Below, piece after piece: positions 21,491 to 31,850 of a stretch of 64,000 bases of DNA; position 1 is the stretch's first letter; every line of letters begins with the position of its first letter. The notes beneath the pieces are model-generated. The model was not told the DNA's origin. It did not search any database and worked only from the letters and a program-made list of their open reading frames with translations. The DNA comes from Colocasia esculenta (taxonomy: Eukaryota; Streptophyta; Magnoliopsida; Alismatales; Araceae), in contig CM024755.1 of the NCBI GenBank assembly GCA_014218235.1, forward strand, positions 77,980,631-78,044,630, written 5' to 3'. Both the position numbers and the translations under genes were made by a program.

Positions 21491-21503
21491 TGGTATCAGA
21501 GCC
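21491..21503 (+). promoter_or_regulatory. Primer-binding site (initiator Met-tRNA)
   Basis: TGGTATCAGAGCC, two bases after the end of the left LTR, matches the usual complement of the 3' end of plant initiator tRNA-Met. It marks the element as plus-strand and confirms the LTR boundary. Confidence 0.93.
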
Positions 21504-21669
21504 TAACTTTAGGGTCCAAGGGAATAGGAACATAGAATGAAACTAGATCACACGAGTCAAAATCTGTCGTACTAATGTGAGCTTGGGTAGAAGCATGGGA
21601 ATAGAAGTCACATGTGATATAGTTAGATGACTGACTATATTTATTATCTTGAAGGTACTTATTACCTCA

Positions 21670-22640
21670 ATGGCCGCTGAACGTGCCAGGCTAGGAACAT
21701 GCAACAAAATAATACATAACTTGACTCAGGCTATCCTGCAAGCCACCCAGGGTGGAGGTAACCGCGGAAGCCGGTGATCTCCATCGGAATTTTCAGAATA
21801 TGGATCCGCCAAGGTTTGAAGGGAGTACTGACCCAGATGTTGCTGAACACTGGGTAAGGAAAAATTGAAAGGATATTCAGGGTCATGCAATGCACGGACC
21901 AGAACAAAGTACTACTGGCGACTTTCCAATTGGAAAAGGATGCCAGGGCATGGTGGGAGTCGTAGAAGCAACGCTGAATGGCCAGCAACTAACATGGGCT
22001 CAGTTCCTTGAGCAATTCAACACTAAGTACTTTTCTGAGAGGGTCCAGGAACGGAAGTAGCCGAATTTGCGGCTTTGAAGCAGAGAGGACTCAATGTGGC
22101 CGAGTACGAGGCCCAATTCTCTCGTCTGTCCCGATATGCTGTTCACTTGATTGGGACACAGAAAGGATGAAGGCAAAATGCTTTCTGAATGGCTTGAGGC
22201 CCCAGTTCATCACTCAACTGGCGCCAATGGACATTCAAACCTATGCTGACATGGTAAAGAAGGCTCAGTTACTGGAAGATGTCATGGAGACTGCCAAAGA
22301 ATTAAGGGAAAATCTGTGAAAAGGGAGCAAGTGTCTTCTACAGGAAGGTATCAGCCGACATTGGGAAGAAAAGGCCCAGTGGCGGAGTAAATGAACCAGC
22401 TGATAAAAAGCCAAAGGAGTTAGGTAAGCAGATAGTGGTGACAAGGGAGAAAGGTGCAAACACTGTGACAAAGCTAGTCACCGGTCTGAACAATGCTGGA
22501 GAGCGCAAGGGAGATGTTTGCGCTGTGGTAGTCGTGACCACAGGATCTCGGACTGCCCAATGCTGAAAGAACAAGCCCTCAGGATAGGCAATCCGAATGG
22601 ACAGAAGAGGCAAGGCCGCTTGCAGCTATTCAGGAACCTG
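21670..22640 (+). pseudogene. Gag of family A with two zinc knuckles
   Basis: Starts ATG at 21670 (MAAERARLG). The first frame stops at a TGA soon after GGGNRGSR; the homologous frame continues as GDLHRNFQNMDPPRFEG. Further on are capsid-like segments (EAQFSRLSRYA, GLRPQFITQL). Near 22440-22560 two perfect CX2CX4HX4C knuckles are spaced 13 residues apart: CKHCDKASHRSEQC and CLRCGSRDHRISDC. Several frameshifts prevent a full product. The element at 40047 preserves the same N-terminal start (MAAERAQLHDM). Confidence 0.85.
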
Positions 22641-22659
22641 AAGCTGCTGAAGAAGGAGG

Positions 22660-24700
22660 TATCGTGGAAGGTACACTTACTATTCTTTCCCGACCCGCAT
22701 ATGTTCTCTTTGATATGGGAGCTACGCATTCCTTTATATCTCAAACATTTGTTGATACCCTACTGTGAAAACCCGTCCCAATGAAATCCAGAATAGTTGT
22801 GTCAACCCGATTGGTCCTAGCACCGATCTTACACAAACATATGCCATCTAGTGAAGTGTTGATTGAAAACCCAAAACCTACTAGCCATTTAATATGTATG
22901 GATATGGAGGGGTATGAGTGATATGGGAGTAGACTGGGTTGTCTGAACATGGGGCTAGTATCAACTGCAGGAGAAGTCGGGTAACCTTTAGCATTACCCA
23001 AAACTAGTTTCACAGGGGATAGAAACCGCAGGATTGTCACTTATCTCTGCACTACAAGCCAAAAGGATGATGAGGAAAGGTTGTATGGCCTTTCTTGCTG
23101 CTATTGTCATCACAAAGAGGAAGTCAAAGTTGAGGACATCCATGTTGTCAGCGAATACGCTGATGTGTTTCACGAAGACTTGCCAGGAATTCCCCCTGAG
23201 CGAGAGGTCGATTTTACCATCAAATTGGTCCCGGAGCAGCATAGTATCTAGGGCACCATATAGAATGTCCCCCGCAGAACTGAAGGAATTAAAAGAGCAA
23301 TTGATGGAACTGTTAGAGAAGGATTCATCCGACCAAGTACATCACCATGGGGTGCATCTGTCCTCTTTGTCAAGAAGAAAGATGGGTCGATGAGGCTGTG
23401 TTAGACTACAGGCAACTAAACCAGTTAACCATCAAGAACAAATATCCCCTGCAAGAAATTAATGAGTTGTTTGATCAATATCTGGAGCTAAATACTTCTC
23501 TAAAATAGATCTCAGATCCGGCTATCACCAATTGAGGATCAAAGGAGAAGACATTCACAAGATAACCTTCCGAAGCAGTATGGGCATTATGAATTTATTG
23601 TTATGCCTTTCGGACTAACAAATGCCCTGCAGTTTTCATGCAGTTGATGAATAGCATTTATCGCCCATATCTTGATAAATTTGTGGTGGTATTCATCGAT
23701 GATATTTGATCTATTCCAAGACAAAGGAGAGCATGAGGAGCATTTGAGGATTTCATTACAGATTTTAAGGGAGAAATAAATTAAGGTCAAGTAAGTAAAT
23801 GTGAATTCTGGCTGAGGAGTATCCTTTTTAGGGATGTGGTAACCAAGGATGGTATCGCTGTTGATCCATCAAGGTTGCGGCTGTACTGAAATGGGAAAGA
23901 CCGAGAAGCGTCACAGAGATCAGGAGCTTTCTAGGATTAGAGGATATTATCGACGGTTTATAAAGGATTTCTCAAAGATTGCAGTGCCATTAACCAAGCT
24001 GACCCGGAAGGAAAATCCTTTTGTGTGGACCGATGAATGTGAAGAAAGCTTAACAACTTGAAGAAGTGTCTAACTACTGCTCATGTCCTCGCCTTACCCA
24101 CTGAAGAGGGAGGATTTGAAATTATTCAGATGCTTCTGGAACAGGTCTGGGATGCGTCTTAATGCAACAAGGGAAAGTAATAGCTATGCCTCACAAGACA
24201 GTGAAGATCTACGAAGTGAACTACCCAGTTCATGACCGGAGTTAGCAGCTGTAGTATTCGTCTTGAAAATTTGGAGGCATTATATCTATGGTGAGCAATT
24301 TAAAGTCTTTTCTGACCACAAGAGTTGAAATACTTATTCTTACATAAGGAGCTTAACATGAGACAAAGAAGGTGGTTAGAGTACCTAGGACTTTGACTTT
24401 TTCTTCAATATCACCCTGGGAAAGCCAATGTTAGTGACAGACGCTCTAAGTAGACAACCAGGAGTTATGCTACTAGTATGATGCTGGGCGAATGGAAGTT
24501 ACTGGAGCAATTTGCAAGCTTGAACTAGACATGGAAAGAAGAAAAACAAGTAATGATTCCATCTCAAGTACAATCTGATCTACTGACCGAAATCAAGGAG
24601 AAACAGGGATATGATCATTCTTAGTTGAGATCAGGGAGAAGCTAGAACAAAAGCTGACTTTACTCTACAGCGAGGGAAGATTACTATTCCGAGGTAGAAC
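22660..24700 (+). pseudogene. Protease, RT and RNase H remnants of family A
   Basis: Protease: YVLFDMGATHSFIS at about 22697, where family members have Ser or Thr in place of Met after the catalytic Asp, so the active site is altered. RT: SRAPYRMSPAELKELKEQL, then KKDGSMRLC, KYFSKIDLRSGYHQL, VMPFGLTNA and VFIDDI near 23690. RNase H: YSDASGTGLGCVLMQQG, then FSDHKSLKYLF near 24310 and TDALSRQPG near 24445. The pieces lie in different frames with many single-base gaps and stops. The start of integrase (LLFRGRTCVP) appears at about 24680 and is then cut off. Confidence 0.87.
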
Positions 24701-24702
24701 AT

Positions 24703-25102
24703 GTGTCCCGATCTTTAGACGTTCCCCTTGAAGTCTCTTTCTTGAAGGTCTCACCTTCAAGGGGAATTCAAAGATTTGGGATCAAAGGAAAGTTGAGTCC
24801 CAGATTCATCGGACCATTTGAAATTCTGGAAAGAATTGGTCAGGTGGCGTATAGACTTACACTACCTCCACAGCTGGCGAACGTGCATAAGTGTTCCACA
24901 TATCCATGATAAGGAAGAAGTACTATTCAATGCCGACCATGTAATCAACCATGAGGACTTGGATATTCGGGAGGACCTGACTTATGAAGAGAAGCCGATC
25001 AAACTGTTGGATCGGAAGACTCAACGACTTAGGAATCGTACCATACCTATGGTGAAGGTCCAATGGAGTCGGGACGGAGTTACTAATGCTACCTGGGAAT
25101 AG
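24703..25102 (+). pseudogene. GPY/F module and chromodomain of family A integrase
   Basis: FLKVSPSRGIQRFG followed by GKLSPRFIGPFEILERIG is the GPY/F module. A one-base shift then leads to a frame with YEEKPIKLLDRKTQRLRN, IPMVKVQWSRDG and ATWE, a chromodomain of the type that chromoviruses use to read chromatin marks at the insertion site. It joins directly to the first residues of integrase: the zinc finger and DDE core, roughly a kilobase in relatives, are missing. Confidence 0.88.
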
Positions 25103-25188
25103 AGGTGTAAGAATGAAGAAAACCCCCAGAACTATTCTCAGGTACGAACTACACCATTATGTGTAAATTTGGGGACCAAATTTCTTAA

Positions 25189-25198
25189 GTGGGGGGAG
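25189..25198 (+). promoter_or_regulatory. Polypurine tract before the right LTR
   Basis: GTGGGGGGAGG directly before the right LTR. Such tracts prime plus-strand DNA synthesis. Confidence 0.75.
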
Positions 25199-28100
25199 GG
25201 TAACACCCCAGAAATTTAGTGATTTAAAAATTTAGAAATAAAAGAGAATAAATAAATTCCATAATTATCGGAATGATAAAACTTACGTACTATTATCGTA
25301 CGAGAGAAACCGTTAACGCGGAAATATAATACAACTATAAATTAAATAAAGGGGTTGGAGAGACTCCCAACATGAAGTATAATGATCCATTAATGAAATT
25401 GGGCCCATGAATCACTTTTAGCCCAATAACAAAATTGGAGCAAGAAATACCCAGAAATTCGTGTATGTAATTTGCAGTGATTAGGGAGGGCAAATTAGGG
25501 TTAACATTAGTGGTAATGGCCATGCATGGCAACCAAATCGTGGCCAACCCTGTATGACACCTTCCCATGGAATAGCTACCTCCTTTGGGTGAGAAAAGCC
25601 CAGATTTGGAAAGCAGGAAGTAGAATTCGCAGCCCCTTTCCTAGTCCCATTAGGACATGTACATACACCCTAAGTCTATAAGAACTCATCACTAAACACT
25701 TGGGGGGTTTGGCAACGAGTTGGGGTCGTTTGGAGGCGGGCTAGGGCTTTAGAGAGAAAGAGAGAAAGGCTGGGAACCGGAGTTTCATCCCCCCTTCATC
25801 CTCTGCTACTTCCAGAACGTCGACTGGTCTTAGATCTTCATAAAGGTAGGGTTCTGGGCCAAGATTAAAAGAAAACCAACACCATCATGTAGATCTTCGA
25901 GTCTAGGTTCATTTGCACTTGGTTGGACTAATTTTCATGGAGTATACATTGTGTATTCGTAGTTTTCCCTAAGTCACACACAGTTAGGGATTTTCCCGTT
26001 CTTCTCATTATGAACGTGATTTGATACCGAATTAGACTAAACTTCCTTCATGAAAGTTATTCTAATTGTAGTTACGATCATCTTTTATGTTGAACGTTTT
26101 GTCTAAAAGTCTTTCGTTAGAGAGTTATAAGCGTGGTAAGAGAGTCACTGCATGATACTGCGATTTCGGGCTGCACTTAGCTTTATGTTCTTCATATATT
26201 TCTCAAGATTCGAGACCTAATTAGAACAAACCCCCAACATTAAAGTTCTCTTAATAGTTGTCCTCGTCATATCTCATGTTGAATGTTTGTCCAAATGTCT
26301 TTTGTTAGAGAGTTATAAGCGGGGTAAGTAAATCACTGCATAAGATTGTTTTCGGGTTACACTTGACCTATATGTTCTTCATATATTCTAGAGATCCCTA
26401 TTTGCTCTTTTCGTGGGATACCCTTTCGGAGTACAAGGATTTGGGGTATTTATAGCCCAACATGGCCAAAAGTACCCTAGGGGTGCGTGGGCACATGATC
26501 AAAGGCCGATCCACCAAATCCCTAGAGTGTCACGTGTTCAGATTGACTAATTGTGAAAAAGTTCCGGAGTGTGTCGACCTGCCCATGGGGTGTGTCGACA
26601 CACTGTCCCAAATTGGCCCAAACGGTTCTCTGGGAAGGCCTCTAGTGTCGACACTACTTGATCCAGTGTCGACACACTATCCCAAATTGGCCCAAACGGC
26701 TCTCTGGGAAGGCCTCTAGTGTCGACACTACTTGATCCTGTGTCAACACTACTTGATCCTGTGTCGACACTACTTTATCCTGTGTCGACACCCTATACAG
26801 ACATGTTGACTGGGTTCTCTGGGAGCTGGGTCTAGTGTCGACACTACTTGATCCTGTGTCGACACTACTTGACCTTTCTGCATTATTTTGCCTGTGTGTT
26901 TGAAGCATGGTGTCACACCAGTAAGGGGTGTGTCCGACACTACCCTTGCAAAAAATTGCATATCTTGGGTCTGATCATTACATGATGTCTACTAACATGT
27001 GCATGATGTGATAGTTATGCATAGACCTAAAAGAAATCAACTTATTGAAAAATGGTAATGATACGAATATGATTCTAATGTGTATTGTGATTGTCCTTAG
27101 GTCATTGGATTATCTTGTGATCTTCCCTATACAATTGATATGATAAGAATATGATGTGAATATGGGGATGAATACATGTTAGTATGGACTTGTTAGTGAA
27201 GTTATATCATGATTTGCATATGAGTTTCAATAGTTACATGCTTTCCGGTGTTCATTAATTATTTGTCCATATGCATACATGCTAGGAAAGATCCGTGACT
27301 CGTCACTTACACATTTGCACGAATAAGGCACACCCTCCTTGGGGAATCGAGAGCTCTCTGCCGGTCATTCCGAATCGGCAAGACTAGCGATCGTTTCCTT
27401 AAGACCTCCGTAAGTCTCCGCTCTCTATGGATTCCCACATAGAGGCCGAGCTAGTTGTACCATGAAGTACCCTGGAGATAGAGAGCACATGTTCTGCATA
27501 CGATCTGTCATTAGTCATCCTCATGTCAAGACATTAATGAATTATGAAACATAAGATACGTCGTTATACTGCCCTTTTTGTTCTCTTGAGCTATTTGTCA
27601 TACCTTGACTCTATGAATGATCATGTTTTTTTTACTATGAGCTTGTCATTGAAACTCTGTGGCCATAATATGAATATGTTTGTTCGGCACAATATGGGAC
27701 TTCGGTCCTTTGACCATCCCTGTGCAATAGGGGCCCTGTCTGGTCCTGGGGAGGAGCGCCCCAACGTACTTATTAACCGCAGGAGTATGGACTTGTGGTG
27801 CGTGGCATGGCACTGATCCTATATGCAAGATTTGTGGGAATGTGCCTTCGTTTGATGATATGATAAGTTTTATTTGATACGATATAATAAGATTTGATAT
27901 GATACGTCTGATCATGTGAACGCATGATATCTATATGAATATGGCCAATCTCTTTTGATACGATTCTACTCTTGAAATATTTGTCCATTGTGCATGTAAC
28001 TCGACATTTGATCTGAAATGATATCTGTTCTACTCTGCTATTCCACTTGTTAGAAAAGCATGCATTGTCATCACATTCATGTGCATATCTGCCTATTTAA

Positions 28101-28527
28101 AATGTTAATCATGTATATTAGTGCCCGCACAATATTGAGATGTAAATCCTACTGAGCTAGTTCGCTCACCCTATCATCCTGTCCTTTTCAGGTAGTGATG
28201 AGGAACCCGTGGAGTCCGATGGGGCAGGGCAAGAGTGATGAGTACCTGACATTGAGAAGTTGATAGTCTAGGAATAGTTGTTTGAATAGTCGATGTATTA
28301 GAGAAACATTTTCATTTGATTAACGAACCCTTTTTAGTGAGTCCTTCTTATGTAAGGTTGTAACTAGTGGATTGAAATGGAATAAAGAATACCTTTGATG
28401 ACGTTATTAAGGTCTCAAATGTGTTGTTGTGTTTAATTGTGACTCTGCACTATTCAACTGTGATACGCCTATTTGTATCGTTCACGTCTCCCGGTATTTA
28501 TTCCACTGCTAAATATCGGGCGTGACA
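25199..28527 (+). repeat. 3' LTR, family A
   Basis: Same order of landmarks as the left LTR; the first T of TGTAACACCCC is G here. TGTCGACA cluster at about 26570-26942, conserved block at 27403-27461, acceptor-like site at 28191/28192, AATAAA at 28381-28386, end GGCGTGACA at 28527. Unlike the left copy, the short acidic reading frame (28192-28238) is intact. Confidence 0.92.
28192..28238 (+). other. Short acidic terminal-exon candidate, family A
   Basis: After TTTTCAG the phase GT|AGT|GAT... reads SDEEPVESDGAGQE then TGA. The left LTR has lost one C here and hits a stop early. Homologous short frames occur in family B-prime (28834-28886) and B (42884-42942, 46101-46159). Confidence 0.45.
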
Positions 28528-28833
28528 GTTATGGTCTTGGCCTTGATGAGCACCTACCTATAGTTCAAGGTAGGGAGATCTCATGTCACGCCCCGACGCG
28601 GAAAATCGGAGCGCGAAGGCAGTTGCAAGAAAAAGGTATAGAGCGAATACTAGACATCAAACTATTGCACATTGAATAATACTAAAGCAAATCTTTCTCA
28701 TTAATAACTTTTCAAATGTCTAGTTACAACCACTAATATCATAGCCATTCTATAGGGCCCAATTACATTGCAATAAAAGGAATAACTAACTACAACTCTA
28801 AGATAACATAATGACTCGAGGGTACTCCTGGCT

Positions 28834-28886
28834 TCACTCTTGGTCATTCCCTTCCTCGTGAGTGTATGTGTCATCCTCGGTCTCAC
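28834..28886 (-). other. Short acidic terminal-exon candidate, family B-prime
   Basis: After TCTCAG the phase GT|GAG... reads ETEDDTYTHEEGNDQE then TGA, 16 codons. Same phase and same QE-stop ending as family A, with sequence and length differences in whole codons. Confidence 0.45.
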
Positions 28887-29709
28887 CTGAGAACACACAT
28901 CAAATAACGTAGGGTGAGCGATAACGCCTAGTAGGACTTAAATCTCAGACTCAAGCAGGCTTTAAATAATTAACGCATTTAATGGCAGAGTATCTAAAGA
29001 TAGCAGGTACAAGAGAGTCAAAATATAGCAAGAGATAGCACAACAGGTAACAGGATAGTACAAATGCACGAGATCGAGTATAGTTTCCAAAAGTAGCACA
29101 AGTACCGAGTATAGCACGAATAGCAGGATGGCCATAGCACAACTATCACAAGTATAATAATAGCACGATGAGTATAGCACTTGTTTGTCATTCTAGACAT
29201 CGAGAGAGTATAGCACGTTTTGTGATTTGATTGTCATATAGATAGTCGAGATAGATAGCACTTGAGTGCAATGCCAAACACTCTGATCATTTAACTCCCA
29301 TGGGCACTAGCACTTTCGGGCGCACATTCCAGGACCAGATCGGGCCCTTTATATATTGTCAGGCATTGGTTATATTGTATCTTTAGACAATCAGTCAATG
29401 GCCAATATAGAGTACCAAGAATAGTTAAGAGCACTAGAGGAATAGACGAGATAGTAGAGAGAACGCGAATAGACGAGCGATTAGAGTATAGATGAGAGCT
29501 AAGGGTACATCACGTAAAACAACGAGTAAACAGGTGATAGTAACAGTTGCACAACACGCGCACGTCGTATTGGCAGTCAAGTGGAATTCATGATCTTCCC
29601 GCTGGCCATGTTATGCACAAGTCCAGAGGTCTGACGTGATTCAAGGTAAGAGCGAACTTCTAATAGCCGTTTGGATCATATCAATCCCTAAAGGTGCAAT
29701 GGGTTTTAG

Positions 29710-29768
29710 GGTACAACCGGCTCGTCGACCATGTGGGAATCCATGATCAGAGGAGACTTACGGAGGCC
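29710..29768 (-). promoter_or_regulatory. 59-nt conserved LTR block with hairpin, family B-prime
   Basis: GGCCTCCGTAAGTC at the start and GAGCCGGTTGTACC at the end on the minus strand. The middle folds as GATCATG - loop GATTCCCA - CATGGTC, the same loop as family A with four changed base pairs. Confidence 0.65.
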
Positions 29769-30237
29769 TTGTGCAAGGGTTTACTAGTCCGGCGAAAGGA
29801 ATATCCGACGGAGAGTTCACCACAAGCCAAGTAAAGTGTGTATATAAAAATAGGTGCTCGACGTTCTAGAGGAATTCTAGAATAGTGGAGCGTCGATATC
29901 GGTATATAAACAACGCAAGAAACGAATACAAGTCCTTTAAAATAGGGCAATTAATATACTTTATTGCAATAAATTACCAGATACATTATGAGATATTTTA
30001 TGCCAGATTTCAGCCATATATGGATGGTTCATGTGTGTGCATGTGTAAGAGAAATCAAAGATAGAAAAGAAATCGTGAATATGTATTTTAAAGCATTCAA
30101 TATAGCTCCATTTTAAAATAGGTGTTTTTACTGCGTATATGACTGTTAAAAAGGCGTACGAATTTTGTAGAAAGTGAGAGCAATAAATTTTATGGGTTTT
30201 CATCAAAAATCCTGTGAACACGACGTAGGCCAGTAAG

Positions 30238-30411
30238 GGTCGCGACAGGGTCAGGCCATATCGCGACAGGGCCTGAAAAGGGTTGCGACAGGGCTGCCAG
30301 GACAGAAGGCCAGAATGTGACGTACGGTACTGTCGCGTTCAGAACACGACAAGGAAAGCGTCGCGACGGGCTTGAGAACGCGACCTGTCGGGCCGTCGCG
30401 TTCTCAGGTCC
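30238..30411. repeat. TCGCGA palindrome cluster, family B-prime
   Basis: Repeated GTCGCGAC, ATCGCGACAG, GTCGCGTTC and AACGCGACC motifs over 175 bp, at the LTR position that in family A holds TGTCGACA motifs. Confidence 0.9.
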
Positions 30412-31546
30412 ATGGCCTGAGTCTGACAAAGTTCTGCTCTGTCTTGGATTGCGGTCCAGAAATATCAGATTTTGATACAGGGTCATTTAGAAAATCATAA
30501 CTAATTGTATACACGATGAAAAGTCATGAAACCAGTGGCAAATGAAACTAGACATGCGAGAGTACTTCCAGTAAATAGGAATTAGAGAGAGAGCATGGTT
30601 TGAACATGGTTTGAGTATGAACAATAACGAGTAACATAGAACATGATACAGAGAGCAAGATTGATTTAATTCGAGCAACATGCTCAACAAAAAGTAGGGC
30701 TTTCATGGGCAAAAGATCCCTAACAACATGAAGTGTCTACAGTAAAAATTTTGTAGCATAGGATCAAGTGTACATGGAGATATGATTCAAACATGATGAC
30801 TCGGAGTTATCATGTTTGTAGAACTTCTAAAATCAAGAACAAAAGATTGGCTCGATGAAAAATTATGAAACAAGAGGGATTTTGTTCCTGGTGATTGGAA
30901 CTACCTATAGATGGATTTGATTTAATTTTGCTTGTAAGAATGCCTACCTTTGACTCGATTTGTCTTCTAGGGTTAAAATCTCCAAGAACGAGGAAGAAGC
31001 TCCAAGAACTCCTTCTCCCCACGAGATCCTCTCCTCCTTGGCCTCTTCTCCACGTCCAACAACCTTTGGCAATGAGCTAGGGTCGGCCAAGAGGGTTTAA
31101 GAGATGTATTTATGCATGTATTGGTTCATATTCCTACTTCTATTCTAATTGCTCTTTAATTACGAGATTTCCTAACTCCAACCTTCCTTTCTTGCTTTCC
31201 AACCTCTATTTAGGTTAGGATGGGATCTAAATTCGTGTTAAATCATAAGGGGTAGGCTTAGGAATCTAATTCCAACTCTTATTGCCTCTTTTTAATGCTT
31301 AAAGAGTCATTTTCTATTTAGGAGATATTAAGACTCCGAATTTAGGGTATTTTCTTTTTATTTACTATTTTTAAATTCATATTTTGACCCAATAAGTTCT
31401 AGAGGATCCATTAAGCAAAGCCCATTACTCTTTTCCATTTAATGGGTTTTATTTAATGCTCTTTTCATTGAATATCCCTTTAGCTGAGTTTTTAATTTAT
31501 TATTTAAATTTTTATTTTTCTCAAAAATTCAAGTTGCTACATCTCA

Positions 31547-31850
31547 GCTTGACTTCTTGGACCTAGTCTTGGCCTAGGATCTCGGATTTGACCTGATATC
31601 TCGTATCTCGTCTTGGTCTGAGATCTCAAATCAAGTCTAGATCTGAGATCTCAGATCTGGTCTCGGCCTAAGATCTGATCTCGGATTTGGCCTAACTATA
31701 AGTTGTCATCATTAATATCGGAAGTACTAAGAAGAACATAGCAGACATTTTAAAGTTAAGCCACCAATACGTAGTTATTAGTTAGTGAGAATTAATTATT
31801 AGACCCTAACAGGGAGCTACCCTTATTTTACAGTCCCTGTCAAGTTTCCC
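31547..31850. repeat. GATCTC/AGATCT motif cluster in unassigned repeat DNA
   Basis: From about 31575 to 31688 there are around ten copies of (A/G)GATCTC(A/G), TATCTCG or AGATCTGA linked by GGTCTNGGCCT words. This is the DNA into which the solo LTR inserted, and may itself be LTR sequence. No gene. Confidence 0.6.

Larger units (their letters stand above)
18251..28527 (+). mobile_element. Chromovirus (Ty3/gypsy, Tekay/Del-like), family A, defective
   Basis: A 10.3-kb element with two 3.2-3.3-kb LTRs, a Met-tRNA primer site directly after the left LTR, gag with two zinc knuckles, fragments of protease, RT and RNase H, a GPY/F module, a terminal chromodomain and a purine tract before the right LTR. 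Flanks ATTAT and GTTAT suggest an imperfect target duplication. The internal part is only 3.7 kb; the integrase zinc finger and catalytic core are absent and every remaining domain is frameshifted. The long LTRs and chromodomain point to the Tekay/Del group. Confidence 0.9.
28584..31541 (-). mobile_element. Solo LTR, chromovirus family B-prime
   Basis: Bounded on the plus strand by TGTCACGCCCCGACGCGG and AAGTTGCTACA, and flanked by the perfect duplication TCTCA (28579-28583 and 31542-31546). Reverse-complemented, its ends and internal order match the LTRs at 40047-46433: donor-like AAAG|GTAGGC (about 30945), TCGCGA cluster (30238-30411), conserved block (29710-29768), GGTCCTGG block (about 29330), acceptor-like CTCAG|GT (28886) and acidic frame. 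No internal region remains, so it is a recombination product. Confidence 0.92.

Noticed and set aside
22008..22319. Separate small gene within family A
   Set aside because: It is a frame-shifted piece of the gag capsid region.
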